Positions 25,450-34,019 of a stretch of 64,000 bases of DNA are shown here, piece by piece. Below the pieces are notes generated by a model that was given only the letters and a program-made list of their open reading frames with translations, made no database searches and had not been told where the DNA came from. Every line of letters starts with the position of its first letter. Position 1 is the stretch's first letter. The translations under genes were made by a program, and so were the position numbers. Location: positions 44,854 to 108,853 of the forward strand of contig JAVBKT010000001.1 in NCBI GenBank assembly GCA_031553915.1. The letters run 5' to 3'. Source of the DNA: HGM13862 sp031553915 (GTDB taxonomy: Bacteria; Bacillota; Dehalobacteriia; UBA4068).

Positions 25450-25545
25450 TTAATTATTACTCATAAGATCAATAACAATGCCACTTAAAACAAACAATAA
25501 AGCTAAAACAGCAAGAAGAATAACCAGCTTAGTGCCTTTTCCCAT
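25450..25545 (-). CDS. Small membrane peptide of 31 residues, function unknown
   Basis: The reading frame encodes MGKGTKLVILLAVLALLF and then VLSGIVIDLMSNN: a short basic N-terminus, one hydrophobic helix (residues 7-26) and a polar end. AAGGA stands nine bases before the ATG, and a near-consensus promoter lies 60 bases further up (25605-25633), so expression is credible. No family recognised. It sits alone between proS and recA. Too short for common ORF finders. Confidence 0.6.
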   Translation of the reverse strand: MGKGTKLVILLAVLALLFVLSGIVIDLMSNN

Positions 25546-25604
25546 AATCAAAAATTCCTTATAATTTTTTTGCTAATTTTCAGCAATTATACTTACAATT
25601 CGTT

Positions 25605-25633
25605 ATTATATGTCATTATAGGTGCTATTTCAA
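25605..25633 (-). promoter_or_regulatory. Predicted sigma-A promoter of the 31-residue peptide gene
   Basis: TTGAAA (25628-25633), 17 bases, TATAAT (25605-25610) on the minus strand. The leader of about 55 bases holds a small TTGCT/AGCAA hairpin. Read-through from here would also reach recA. Confidence 0.65.
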
Positions 25634-25687
25634 GTATTTTTTTTACAAAATATAACTTATTTTTTATAATTATCTAAATAGTTATAA

Positions 25688-25713
25688 AAAAACAGGCTAT
25701 ATAGCCTGTTTTT
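25688..25713 (-). terminator. Terminator after proS
   Basis: Perfect 26-bp palindrome AAAAACAGGCTAT / ATAGCCTGTTTTT, 26 bp past the proS stop, closing the uppS-to-proS run. Confidence 0.85.
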
Positions 25714-25738
25714 CGGTCAAATGTATTACTCTAATGCT

Positions 25739-27490
25739 CTATTTAATCAAATCAGGATTAACTTCCGCCAACATTGACGTCTTTAACTCAGCAATCTTGA
25801 TGTATAGCTGATCCAGCGAAACTTCTAAAACCTCACCGGTAGCGCGGATTTTAATTTCAACCAGACCTTCTTCTTTGCATTTTTTACCCATCACCACTCG
25901 CAGCGGAAAACCGAGCAAATCCGCATCGTTAAACTTAACGCCCGGCCGCTCCTTGCGGTCATCCAGAACAGCCTCGATTTCATCCGCTAATAATTGCTGA
26001 TACACTTCTTCCGCTTTTGCCATCAGCCATTCGTCCTTATCATTGACCGGAACAACCGCTACCTCATAGGGAGCAATGGACATCGGCCAGATGATGCCAT
26101 AATCATCATGATGCTGCTCAATCACTGCCGCCATTGTGCGGCCAACGCCAATACCATAGCAGCCCATAATCATATCATGCTCTTTGCCCGCCTCATCAAC
26201 ATAGCGCGCGCCCAGCTTGGCGCTGTATTTATCATGCAGCTTGAAAATTTGCCCCACTTCAATACCGCGGGCAGCGTCAAGCGGCTGGCCGCAGCAAGGG
26301 CAGGCCGCGCCTTTATCAACCAAAGCAATATCCGCGACCTTCGATATCCGGTAATCTTTTCGGCTATAATTGACATTGATCAGATGATAATCTTTTCTGC
26401 CGTCGCCGCATTCGTGGTTGATCATCAATGGCGCTTCCGCATCTGCCAGGATGAAAATATCTTCTGCAAGGCCAACCGGGCCGCAATAACCAGGCTCCAT
26501 GCCATGCGCGCGTACTTCTTCATCGGTGGCAAAACGCACTTCCAAACAATCCATCTGGTTTTGCAGCTTGATTTCATTGACCTGGCGGTCACCACGGATG
26601 AGGACGACAAAAAACTTTTCTTCATCTTCATAAATCGCCTTGTAGCAGAGGGTTTTAACCATGCGGTCCTCAGCCACGCCCAGCAATTTGGCTACATCTT
26701 CAACGGTAGTGCAATTGGGGGTAGCCACAGCTTCCATGGCTCTCAATTCTTCACCAAGCCCGGTTGGCACAGGCGCAACAGCGGCAATCTCATCGGTTGC
26801 TGCATAAGTGCAGCTATTACAAAAAAGAATAGTGCTTTCGCCAATATCAGATAAAGCCATAAACTCATGGCTGCCTTCGCCGCCAATGGCGCCGGAATCT
26901 GCTGCCACCGGACGAAAATCCAAGCCGCAGCGAGTAAAAATCCGGCTATAGGCATCATGCATCTTATTATAGGAAATATCTAAGCCCGCCTCATCCTTGT
27001 CAAAGGAATAGAGGTCTTTCATAATAAATTCGCGGCAACGAATCACGCCAAAGCGGGGGCGCCGCTCATCACGAAATTTGGTTTGAATTTGATAAGGCAG
27101 CATCGGCAGCTGCTTATAGGAACGAATATCCTGCCGTGCGTGGCTGGTGATTACCTCTTCATGCGTGGGGCCCAAGAGAAAATCCCGGTCATGGCGGTCC
27201 TGCATGCGCATCAACTCTTTGCCATATACCCACCAACGTCCGCTTTCCTGCCACATTTCCGCTGGCTGGACAATCGGCATGGCCATTTCCTGACCGCCTT
27301 TGGCATCCATTTCCTCACGGATAATATCCATAATTTTTTTCATCGTACGCCAGCCAACAGGCATATAGGAATAAATACCCATGGCGACTTTGTGGATCAG
27401 CCCGGCCCGCAGCATCAGCTGATGGCTGACAATTTCCGCCTCAGCAGGCACCTCACGCAAGGTTGGCGCGTATATTTGTGACATCCTCAT
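25739..27490 (-). CDS. proS: Prolyl-tRNA synthetase
   Basis: Class II aminoacyl-tRNA synthetase, 583 residues, the bacterial type with an editing insertion. Motif 1 lies in the PVGWRTMKKIMDIIREEM region (about 45-62), motif 2 in FRDERRPRFGVIRCREFIMKD (about 137-157), the editing (YbaK-like) domain at roughly 230-390, motif 3 in GCYGIGVGRTMAAVIEQ (near 445), and the anticodon-binding domain at the C-terminus. GAGGAGG seven bases before the ATG at 27490 confirms the start. Last gene of the uppS run, 110 bp after ispG. Confidence 0.97.
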   Translation of the reverse strand: MRMSQIYAPTLREVPAEAEIVSHQLMLRAGLIHKVAMGIYSYMPVGWRTMKKIMDIIREEMDAKGGQEMAMPIVQPAEMWQESGRWWVYGKELMRMQDRHDRDFLLGPTHEEVITSHARQDIRSYKQLPMLPYQIQTKFRDERRPRFGVIRCREFIMKDLYSFDKDEAGLDISYNKMHDAYSRIFTRCGLDFRPVAADSGAIGGEGSHEFMALSDIGESTILFCNSCTYAATDEIAAVAPVPTGLGEELRAMEAVATPNCTTVEDVAKLLGVAEDRMVKTLCYKAIYEDEEKFFVVLIRGDRQVNEIKLQNQMDCLEVRFATDEEVRAHGMEPGYCGPVGLAEDIFILADAEAPLMINHECGDGRKDYHLINVNYSRKDYRISKVADIALVDKGAACPCCGQPLDAARGIEVGQIFKLHDKYSAKLGARYVDEAGKEHDMIMGCYGIGVGRTMAAVIEQHHDDYGIIWPMSIAPYEVAVVPVNDKDEWLMAKAEEVYQQLLADEIEAVLDDRKERPGVKFNDADLLGFPLRVVMGKKCKEEGLVEIKIRATGEVLEVSLDQLYIKIAELKTSMLAEVNPDLIK

Positions 27491-27601
27491 CGATTTTCCT
27501 CCTCATCTATCTCAGCCGGGGCAAACCCCAAGCTCATCAACAAACCAGCAAATATCATATCTTATCCGGCGCGGAAATTCAAGCCCCCGCATAAGACTGT
27601 T

Positions 27602-28672
27602 TTAGTCATTATCGTTCATCAGTTTTTTGGCTTCAATCAGCAGCTGGTCAAGCAATTGCTCTTCCGGGAAAAAGCCCAACTTTTCCCCCTTGGCAAAAAG
27701 CACTGCACCGCCTTTGCCGCCGGCAATACCCAAATCAGCATCAGCTGCCTCGCCCGGGCCATTAACAGCGCAGCCCATCACCGCTATTTTCAACAAACGC
27801 GGCGGAGCATAGGCTGAAAGTAATTGCTCTACCTTTTTGGCCAGAGCAATAAGATCAATTTCCGTACGGCCGCAGGTGGGGCAAGAGATAAATTGCCAGC
27901 CTTTGCTCCGCATACCCAGCATCGTTAGAATATCTTTGGCAACTTCCACCTCTTTCAGCGGGTCCTCGGTCAGAGAGACGCGAATGGTATCGCCAATCCC
28001 CTGCTCGAGCAAAATGCCAATGCCCATGGCATTCTTGATGCTGCCCCGCAACAGCGTCCCCGCTTCTGTCATGCCAATATGTAGCGGATAGTCGCATAAA
28101 ACAGCAATTTGCCGGTAAGCGGCAATCATTTCCTCAAGATCACTGGATTTGAGCGAGATTTTGATGGCGGAGAAGCCCAGCTCTTCGAGGATTTCCGCAT
28201 CACGCAAGGCCAGCTGCACCATGGCTTCACTGCGGGAACTAAACTGCTGCCATTGCTCCGGCCGCACCGAACCGGCGTTAACGCCGATCCTGATCGGGAT
28301 ACCCGCAGCTTTGGCGGCAAGGGCGACCTCTTTGATTTTTTGCTTGTCCCCGATATTGCCCGGATTAATGCGCAAGGCGGCAATCCCCGCTTTAATCGCG
28401 GCCAGTGCCAGGCGGTGATCAAAATGAATATCAGCTACCAAAGGCAAAGGCGATTGCTTGACAATTTGCGCTAATGCCGCGGCCGCCTCCATATCCGGCA
28501 CAGCTAAACGCCCGATATCTGCACCAGCAGCCTTCAGCTGCTCTAATTGCACCAAGGTTGCCATCACATCAGCGGTTTTGCTATTACACATAGATTGAAT
28601 CGCAATCGGATGATCAGCGCCGATTGCGATTTCACCAATATATACAGTTTTGCTTAATCTTCTTGCTTCCAT
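27602..28672 (-). CDS. ispG: 4-hydroxy-3-methylbut-2-en-1-yl diphosphate synthase IspG (GcpE)
   Basis: [4Fe-4S] enzyme of the MEP isoprenoid route that reduces ME-cPP to HMBPP. 356 residues: N-terminal TIM barrel with PIAIQSMCNSKTADV (residues 23-37) and RINPGNIG (near 101), and the C-terminal cluster domain with CPTCGRTEID (near 265) and GCAVNGPGEA (near 305), which hold the cluster cysteines. It starts one base after rseP ends and precedes proS, a gene order common in Bacillota. Confidence 0.97.
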   Translation of the reverse strand: MEARRLSKTVYIGEIAIGADHPIAIQSMCNSKTADVMATLVQLEQLKAAGADIGRLAVPDMEAAAALAQIVKQSPLPLVADIHFDHRLALAAIKAGIAALRINPGNIGDKQKIKEVALAAKAAGIPIRIGVNAGSVRPEQWQQFSSRSEAMVQLALRDAEILEELGFSAIKISLKSSDLEEMIAAYRQIAVLCDYPLHIGMTEAGTLLRGSIKNAMGIGILLEQGIGDTIRVSLTEDPLKEVEVAKDILTMLGMRSKGWQFISCPTCGRTEIDLIALAKKVEQLLSAYAPPRLLKIAVMGCAVNGPGEAADADLGIAGGKGGAVLFAKGEKLGFFPEEQLLDQLLIEAKKLMNDND

Positions 28673-28673
28673 A

Positions 28674-29702
28674 TTAAGTCCCAGACGCTAAACGTATAAT
28701 ATCATTAATGGTAATTACCACCATCAGCCCCATCAGCAATATCAGGCCGATGAAATGCACCATGCCTTCTTTGGCCCGGGAAATAGGCTTGCGGCGAATG
28801 CCCTCAATGGCCAAAAAGACCAGCCTGCTACCATCCAGCGCCGGCAAGGGGAAGAGATTGATCAACCCCAAATTGATCGAAAGCAGGGCTGTTAATTGAA
28901 GGATATAGGTGAACCCCTCGCTGGTGGATTGGCCAATAATCTGCACAATGCCCACCGGGCCAGCCACCTCAGGCTCAATCTGTCCGGTGATCATCTGGAA
29001 CAGACCGCGGATAATCTCCACGGTGATGCGCATTGAGTTTTCAAAACCCATGCCAATGGCGGTAAAAAAGCCCAGATGCTCCGTGGCAGGATAAATGCCA
29101 ACCTTCCACTGCTGGTCTGTTTCATTAAAATAAGGTTCAACCGCTACGCTAATGCTTTCACCAGCGCGCTCGACAGTCATATTAATCGTGGCTCCGGCCT
29201 CGCCGGCATTGACAGCCGCGCTGATATCGCTCCACTGGCTGATAGCAGTGCCATTAATCTCGGTGATAATATCGCCTTCCTGCAAAACGCTATAAGCCGG
29301 AGTATCTGGCAGCGGTTCTCCGACAATATTTTTTTCCGAGGCTGTGCCGATAATCATATAAGCTAAGACAAAAAGGATGATAGCAAAAAGAAAATTAGCT
29401 ATTGGTCCGGCAGCAATGGTAACCATGCGTTGCCAGACTTTTTTATTATTAAAACCGCGCGGGTCAGTGCTGTCCTCATCTTCGCCGCGCATATTACACC
29501 AGCCGCCGATCGGCAGCAGGCGCAGAGTATAAGTAGTTCCTTTTTTGCTTTTTTTCTGCAGCAGCTTTGGCCCCATGCCCAGGCTGAAATCTTCTACATA
29601 AATACCGCAAGCCCTGGCCGCGGAAAAATGCCCTAATTCATGACTCAAAATCAAGGCGCAAAAAACTAGAATAACAGTAATTATGGTAATCACAGTTTCC
29701 AC
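28674..29702 (-). CDS. rseP: Site-2 zinc metalloprotease RseP/RasP
   Basis: Intramembrane protease that cuts membrane-embedded regulators and leftover signal peptides. 342 residues, four membrane helices. The zinc site is HELGH at residues 21-25 in the first helix and the third ligand lies in the late NLFPLPALDGSRL block (near 283-295). One PDZ domain occupies about 115-200 (VLQEGDIITEINGTAI). In Bacillota the gene sits between dxr and ispG/proS, as here. Confidence 0.95.
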   Translation of the reverse strand: METVITIITVILVFCALILSHELGHFSAARACGIYVEDFSLGMGPKLLQKKSKKGTTYTLRLLPIGGWCNMRGEDEDSTDPRGFNNKKVWQRMVTIAAGPIANFLFAIILFVLAYMIIGTASEKNIVGEPLPDTPAYSVLQEGDIITEINGTAISQWSDISAAVNAGEAGATINMTVERAGESISVAVEPYFNETDQQWKVGIYPATEHLGFFTAIGMGFENSMRITVEIIRGLFQMITGQIEPEVAGPVGIVQIIGQSTSEGFTYILQLTALLSINLGLINLFPLPALDGSRLVFLAIEGIRRKPISRAKEGMVHFIGLILLMGLMVVITINDIIRLASGT

Positions 29703-29722
29703 TGATTAATTATACCTCCGCT

Positions 29723-30901
29723 TTATTTGTGGCTTTCGGCAATCTGCCTTATCGCATCCTGCCGCCCCTCTTTATCCGCAAGATAAACCTGCGATATATC
29801 TTTGACCGCTATGCTATTATATCCGGCAAAGAGAGAAGATAGAATAGCCGTGATATTAGTAAAGCTAATTTTTCTTGCCAAAAATGCTTCCACCAGCACT
29901 TCATTGGCCGCATTAAGATAGGCGGGCGCGCTGCCCCCTCTCTCACCGGCCTGGCGAAACAGATCCAGGCCCGGGAAACGCTCACTGTCAGGACAATAAA
30001 AGGTTAGTTCCCCTATTGCTGCCAGGTCAAGCAGGTTATCAAACAATCGCGGGCGTTCCTGTTCGGTTAATGCGTACTGAATTGGCAGGCGCATATCCGG
30101 CAGAGACAACAGCGCTTTTTGGTTGCCGTCAAGGTACTCCACCAAAGAATGGATAATGCTTTGCGGATGTACCAATACCTCTATTCTATCATATGGCAAG
30201 CCAAAGAGCCAATGCGCCTCAATAATTTCCAGGCCTTTGTTGACCATGGTGGCGCTGTCTATGGTAACTTTCGCTCCCATTTTCCAATTGGGGTGCGCCA
30301 AGGCCTGCTCCGGCGTGGCAGAAGATAGTTGCTCTACCGCAAAATTGCGAAAGGGTCCGCCGCTGGCAGTGAGAATAAGCTTGGAAACAGACTGCCTCGC
30401 TTCTCCCTGCAAGCATTGCCAAATCGCTGAATGCTCACTGTCAACCGGCAGAATTTCCACATTGCGCTCCCCGGCCAGGCGGGTGACAATCTCCCCCGCG
30501 GAAACCAAGGTCTCTTTATTAGCCAGGGCAATTTTCTTTTTGCCGCCATAAATTGCCGCGAGCAGGGGCGCCAAGCCCGCTAAACCGGAAATGGCTGCAA
30601 CCACCATATCCACCTCTTGCAGCGAGGCGGCATCAGCCAGACCGGTATCGCCGCCCAAAACCTTAATCGGCAGATCGGCAAGCTCTTTTTTTAATTGCTT
30701 CAGATAGGAAATATCGCCGATAGCCACCACGGAGGGCAAAAATTTCCGCGCGGCATTACCAAGAAAGCGCCAGTCGCTATTAGCGGTCATGGCGCATATC
30801 TTAATCTGGTCGTTCAGGCCAAGCTCATTCAGTTGTTGACAAACCTCAAGGGTCTGGCGGCCAATAGAGCCGCTCACCCCGAGTATAGATATTTTTTTCA
30901 T
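29723..30901 (-). CDS. dxr: 1-deoxy-D-xylulose 5-phosphate reductoisomerase
   Basis: Second enzyme of the MEP route, making MEP from DXP with NADPH. 392 residues with the nucleotide loop GVSGSIGRQT (residues 8-17; the usual first residues are GSTG), the metal/substrate block LPVDSEHSAIWQCL (near 150), and HPNWKMGAKVTIDSATMVNKG (about 204-224). Starts five bases before the next upstream gene's stop region and 21 bp ahead of rseP. Assignment is firm. Confidence 0.97.
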   Translation of the reverse strand: MKKISILGVSGSIGRQTLEVCQQLNELGLNDQIKICAMTANSDWRFLGNAARKFLPSVVAIGDISYLKQLKKELADLPIKVLGGDTGLADAASLQEVDMVVAAISGLAGLAPLLAAIYGGKKKIALANKETLVSAGEIVTRLAGERNVEILPVDSEHSAIWQCLQGEARQSVSKLILTASGGPFRNFAVEQLSSATPEQALAHPNWKMGAKVTIDSATMVNKGLEIIEAHWLFGLPYDRIEVLVHPQSIIHSLVEYLDGNQKALLSLPDMRLPIQYALTEQERPRLFDNLLDLAAIGELTFYCPDSERFPGLDLFRQAGERGGSAPAYLNAANEVLVEAFLARKISFTNITAILSSLFAGYNSIAVKDISQVYLADKEGRQDAIRQIAESHK

Positions 30902-30905
30902 ATTT

Positions 30906-32129
30906 TTAGCTAATCGTAATCTTTGGGTTATCGTCTGGCGGTTCCGCTTCCGGGTGATCTTTATTCTTTGCCCGCTTTGGCTTTAATTTATCCTTGATAA
31001 AAGAAGTCTTATCATTTTTGAGCGGCGTTCCATCGCCGTTAGGATCCAAAATAATCCGCTGCCGTCTGCCTCTATACGCAGCCACAATTACCGCGAGAAT
31101 AATCGGGCCCAAAATCAAACCGGCCAGACCAAACATTTTCATACCGATGAAAATCGCAGCCAGGGCAGCCAAAGGATGCAGGCCAACTCTGTCGCCGACA
31201 ATTTTTGGTTCCAAAATATAGCGGGCAATAGAAGTCAGGGCATAAATAATCAGCAGGCCAATGCCAAAGCCGATCTCTCCGGAAATAAATGACCATATTG
31301 CCCAGGGAACAATCAGGGTGCCTGGCCCCAGTACCGGGATAATATCCATTACCGCGGTAAAAAGGCCCATGGCCAAGGGACTGCCAACGCCAATGATGGC
31401 AAAGCCCACGGTACAGATTAAAAAGGAAATGCTGATTAAAATTAATTGTGCGCGCACATATTGGCCGATGACATTAGAAATATTGTCATAGGTGCGTTCC
31501 GCATTGTTTCTGTGTTTACGCGGCAAGATGCCGCAGATGGCATTACGCACCTTGAGCTCATCGCGGCACCAATAAAATACCGCCACAAAAGCAACAAAGA
31601 TCAGCACTATAGCGCCCGGAGTGCCTTTAGCTACATTGACAAGGAAGCCGACGCCCTGCGATGCCCAATCAACAAATTGATCCGAAATCTGATCCAAATA
31701 TACTTTGACCTGAGAATAATCAAGATTCAGCTTATCATATAGCTGGGCAATAAATGCTCCGGCATCATCAAGAGTGAGATTCAACTCATGGGCATATTGA
31801 GTGAGGTTGGAAACAACATTGGCCACAACCGAAATTACCAACATAATCAGTAAAGCGATAAAGGTAAACACCACCAACATCATCAGCAAAACCGCCAAGG
31901 TCGGCGGAAAATGCAGCTTGCGGATCAAGAACTGATTGAGCGGGCGGGTAATTACCGCTGCCAGCCAGGCAATGATAAATGGAGAAAGCAGCACGCCGAC
32001 AAAGCTCAAAATTGTCCCTAAATAGGGCACCACCTTTTCATAAAGCAGCACAAAGGCAGCCCCGCTAACCAAAACAATAGCGGCAATCAGCAAATATTGG
32101 ATCAGAGTCTCTTTTTCCGGTTTACGCAT
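30906..32129 (-). CDS. AI-2E family transporter
   Basis: Membrane protein of about 407 residues with seven or eight helices and the family's AI-2E_transport (PerM-like) layout: paired N-terminal helices, a soluble amphipathic stretch around residues 95-160, then IPVLGPGTLIVPWAIWSF (near 270) and the IVGDRVGLHPL block (near 318), the best-kept motif. A basic C-terminal tail follows. Members export varied small solutes or ions; naming by autoinducer-2 is historical. GGGAG favours the ATG at 32129 over the GTG at 32141. It is inserted between cdsA and dxr, which are normally adjacent. Confidence 0.9.
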   Translation of the reverse strand: MRKPEKETLIQYLLIAAIVLVSGAAFVLLYEKVVPYLGTILSFVGVLLSPFIIAWLAAVITRPLNQFLIRKLHFPPTLAVLLMMLVVFTFIALLIMLVISVVANVVSNLTQYAHELNLTLDDAGAFIAQLYDKLNLDYSQVKVYLDQISDQFVDWASQGVGFLVNVAKGTPGAIVLIFVAFVAVFYWCRDELKVRNAICGILPRKHRNNAERTYDNISNVIGQYVRAQLILISISFLICTVGFAIIGVGSPLAMGLFTAVMDIIPVLGPGTLIVPWAIWSFISGEIGFGIGLLIIYALTSIARYILEPKIVGDRVGLHPLAALAAIFIGMKMFGLAGLILGPIILAVIVAAYRGRRQRIILDPNGDGTPLKNDKTSFIKDKLKPKRAKNKDHPEAEPPDDNPKITIS

Positions 32130-32158
32130 ATTTTCTCCCACAGGTGGTGTTAATTACA

Positions 32159-32794
32159 TTATTGCATAATCAGCAAAAATACATACATAAAAGGCGCAGC
32201 CAGTAAAATGCTGTCAAAACGGTCTAAGACCCCTCCGTGCCCGGGGAAAATATTTGCACTGTCTTTAACTCCGGCCATACGCTTAAATTTGCTCTCCAGC
32301 AAATCGCCAATCTGGCCGATAATTGAAATCAAAAGCGGAATCAGCAAAGCAGCGCCAAAGCCTGCTTCCTTCATAAAAATCAGTCCATAGAGCAAGCCGA
32401 CTATCAATCCGCCGGCAACTCCGGCAAGAGCTCCCTCTACTGTCTTATTGGGGCTCAGCTGTGAGGCCAATGGGGTTCTGCCAAAGCGGCGGCCAAATTC
32501 ATAGGCGGCAGTATCTGTTGACCAGATAATCAGCAGCAGCCACAATGTTCCGGACAAAGCCTTGGTACCGAAGAAGGCCAAAAAGCCCAGGGCAATATAG
32601 GCGCAGCCCAAAAGCAACCAAAAGGCAAATGTCTGCAAATGCATTTTTTGCAGCATTCTGTAGTATTCTATGCCGCCAAGAATAGCGAGAATACCAACAG
32701 CTATTCCCAGCCACCAGCCGCCCAGCCACACCAATAACAGTAATACTGGTATGCCGATTGCTGCGGTAATAATTCGTTTTCTTTGTTGGTCCAT
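32159..32794 (-). CDS. cdsA: Phosphatidate cytidylyltransferase CdsA (short form)
   Basis: Makes CDP-diacylglycerol for phospholipid synthesis. 211 residues with six or so membrane helices; shorter than the usual 260-280 by lacking part of the N-terminal helices. The family signature is complete: SPNKTVEGALAGVAGG (near 120-135) and the terminal block with SKFKRMAGVKDSANIFPGHGGVLDRFDS (about 165-192, with the metal-binding KD and DR-D residues). Starts six bases after uppS. Function should be intact. Confidence 0.94.
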   Translation of the reverse strand: MDQQRKRIITAAIGIPVLLLLVWLGGWWLGIAVGILAILGGIEYYRMLQKMHLQTFAFWLLLGCAYIALGFLAFFGTKALSGTLWLLLIIWSTDTAAYEFGRRFGRTPLASQLSPNKTVEGALAGVAGGLIVGLLYGLIFMKEAGFGAALLIPLLISIIGQIGDLLESKFKRMAGVKDSANIFPGHGGVLDRFDSILLAAPFMYVFLLIMQ

Positions 32795-32800
32795 AATTGT

Positions 32801-33568
32801 TTATTCCTTTGTAATTTGTTCTTGTGTCTTACCAAAGCGGCGGTTGCGGTTTTGATAAGCGATAATTGCTTCCAGCAAATCCCTTTTACTAAAATCAGGC
32901 CACAGCTTATCGGTAAAATATAATTCCTCATAAGCTCCCTGCCAGAGCAGGAAATTGCTAATCCTTTGCTCGCCTGAGGGCCGAATCATCAAATCAGGAT
33001 CAAACTCTCCTGCTGTGTCAAGATAAGCGCTAAAGGCCTGCTCATCAATGGCAGTGATATCAAGCGCGCCATCCTGCACGTCATACGCTATGGCTTTGAC
33101 AGCACGCAGCAGCTCATCCCTGCCGCCATAATTAACCGCAATATTGAGCAGCATCTGTTGATTAGCTGCGGTAGCCTGCTGCGCTTGCTCCAGCGCTGCT
33201 CTTACTTTATCCGGCAGCCCCTGCTTATCGCCAAGAAAGCCTAAGCGGATATTCTGCTCATTCATCAGTTTAGTTTCTTTTTCTAAATAGTCGATGAACA
33301 AATGCATGAGAAACCGGACTTCTTCTGCCGGACGCTGCCAGTTTTCCGTCGAAAATGCATAAACGCTCAAAATGGGTATTGCTATTTCCCGGCAAATTTC
33401 GACAGTTCTGCGCAGGGCTTCAGCGCCTGCCTTATGCCCGGCAGTTCTCGGCAAATGTCGTTTGCTTGCCCATCTACCGTTACCATCCATAATAATTGCA
33501 ATGTGGCGGGGCAATTTCTCTTGATCCACTTGGATAAGAAGATCTTGATATTGCTCTTGTTGGCCCAT
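32801..33568 (-). CDS. uppS: Undecaprenyl diphosphate synthase
   Basis: Cis-prenyltransferase that extends farnesyl diphosphate to the C55 carrier lipid of cell-wall synthesis. 255 residues with the catalytic HIAIIMDGNGRWA (residues 22-34, Asp in MDGNGRW), GHKAG near 45, the AFSTENW motif near 72, and RPSGEQRISNFLLWQ near 205. AGGAG precedes the ATG. First gene of the isoprenoid/phospholipid run; promoter at 33584-33592. Confidence 0.97.
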   Translation of the reverse strand: MGQQEQYQDLLIQVDQEKLPRHIAIIMDGNGRWASKRHLPRTAGHKAGAEALRRTVEICREIAIPILSVYAFSTENWQRPAEEVRFLMHLFIDYLEKETKLMNEQNIRLGFLGDKQGLPDKVRAALEQAQQATAANQQMLLNIAVNYGGRDELLRAVKAIAYDVQDGALDITAIDEQAFSAYLDTAGEFDPDLMIRPSGEQRISNFLLWQGAYEELYFTDKLWPDFSKRDLLEAIIAYQNRNRRFGKTQEQITKE

Positions 33569-33583
33569 AGATGCTCCTAAACA

Positions 33584-33592
33584 ATTATACCA
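33584..33592 (-). promoter_or_regulatory. Extended -10 element of the uppS promoter
   Basis: TGGTATAAT on the minus strand, about 15 bases before the uppS start, with only a weak -35 (TGTGAG) 17 bases up. The leader would be very short. The roughly 130 bp above it, to the ferredoxin terminator, show no gene. Confidence 0.5.
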
Positions 33593-33729
33593 GATATGGG
33601 TATTATCTCACAGAATCGTCAATACTACAATATGGAAATTATTAATTTAGTGCATAGTTCTTGAATAATTCCTTAAATATTCATTAATTCGTCACGCTTT
33701 GATAAGCGCTGATAAATTATCATAATAAA

Positions 33730-33756
33730 AAACCCCTTCCGACAAGGAAGGGGTTT
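33730..33756 (-). terminator. Terminator after the ferredoxin gene
   Basis: AAACCCCTTCC / GGAAGGGGTTT with a five-base loop followed by TTTTATTA on the minus strand, 17 bp past the ferredoxin stop. It closes the rpsB-tsf-pyrH-frr-ferredoxin run. Confidence 0.88.
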
Positions 33757-33772
33757 AAGCGCTTTTTGGGGC

Positions 33773-33937
33773 TTATTTTTCGATGATCGCGCCACTCGGG
33801 CAAGAATCAACACAAGCGCCACATTCAACGCAAGCTTCAGTGATTTTGTAAATATCGCCTTCAACGATTGCCTCAGATGGGCATTCACTCAAGCAAGCGC
33901 CACAAGCCAAGCATTCTTCAGTAATTACATATGCCAT
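33773..33937 (-). CDS. 2[4Fe-4S] ferredoxin
   Basis: 54-residue electron carrier of the clostridial type: MAYVITEECLACGACLSECP, then a second CVECGACVDSCP set, giving two complete CxxCxxCxxxCP motifs (cysteines 9, 12, 15, 19 and 36, 39, 42, 46 by count). AAGGAGG precedes the ATG. Supports an anaerobic electron metabolism. It lies 82 bp after frr and is followed by a strong terminator, so it may be made with the translation operon or from its own promoter in the gap. Too short for the usual length cutoff, but certain. Confidence 0.96.
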   Translation of the reverse strand: MAYVITEECLACGACLSECPSEAIVEGDIYKITEACVECGACVDSCPSGAIIEK

Positions 33938-34019
33938 GATTATCTCCTCCTTGAAATGTAATCATTCTTAATTGAGAACAAACCGCTCAATTACCCTTTA
34001 ATATTCGACAATTGAGTAG

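Noticed and set aside
33941..34019. Three copies of ATTGAG/CTCAAT between frr and the ferredoxin gene as an antiterminator switch
   Set aside because: The stems are only seven AT-rich base pairs with no T run, so alternative folding here is too weak to claim.
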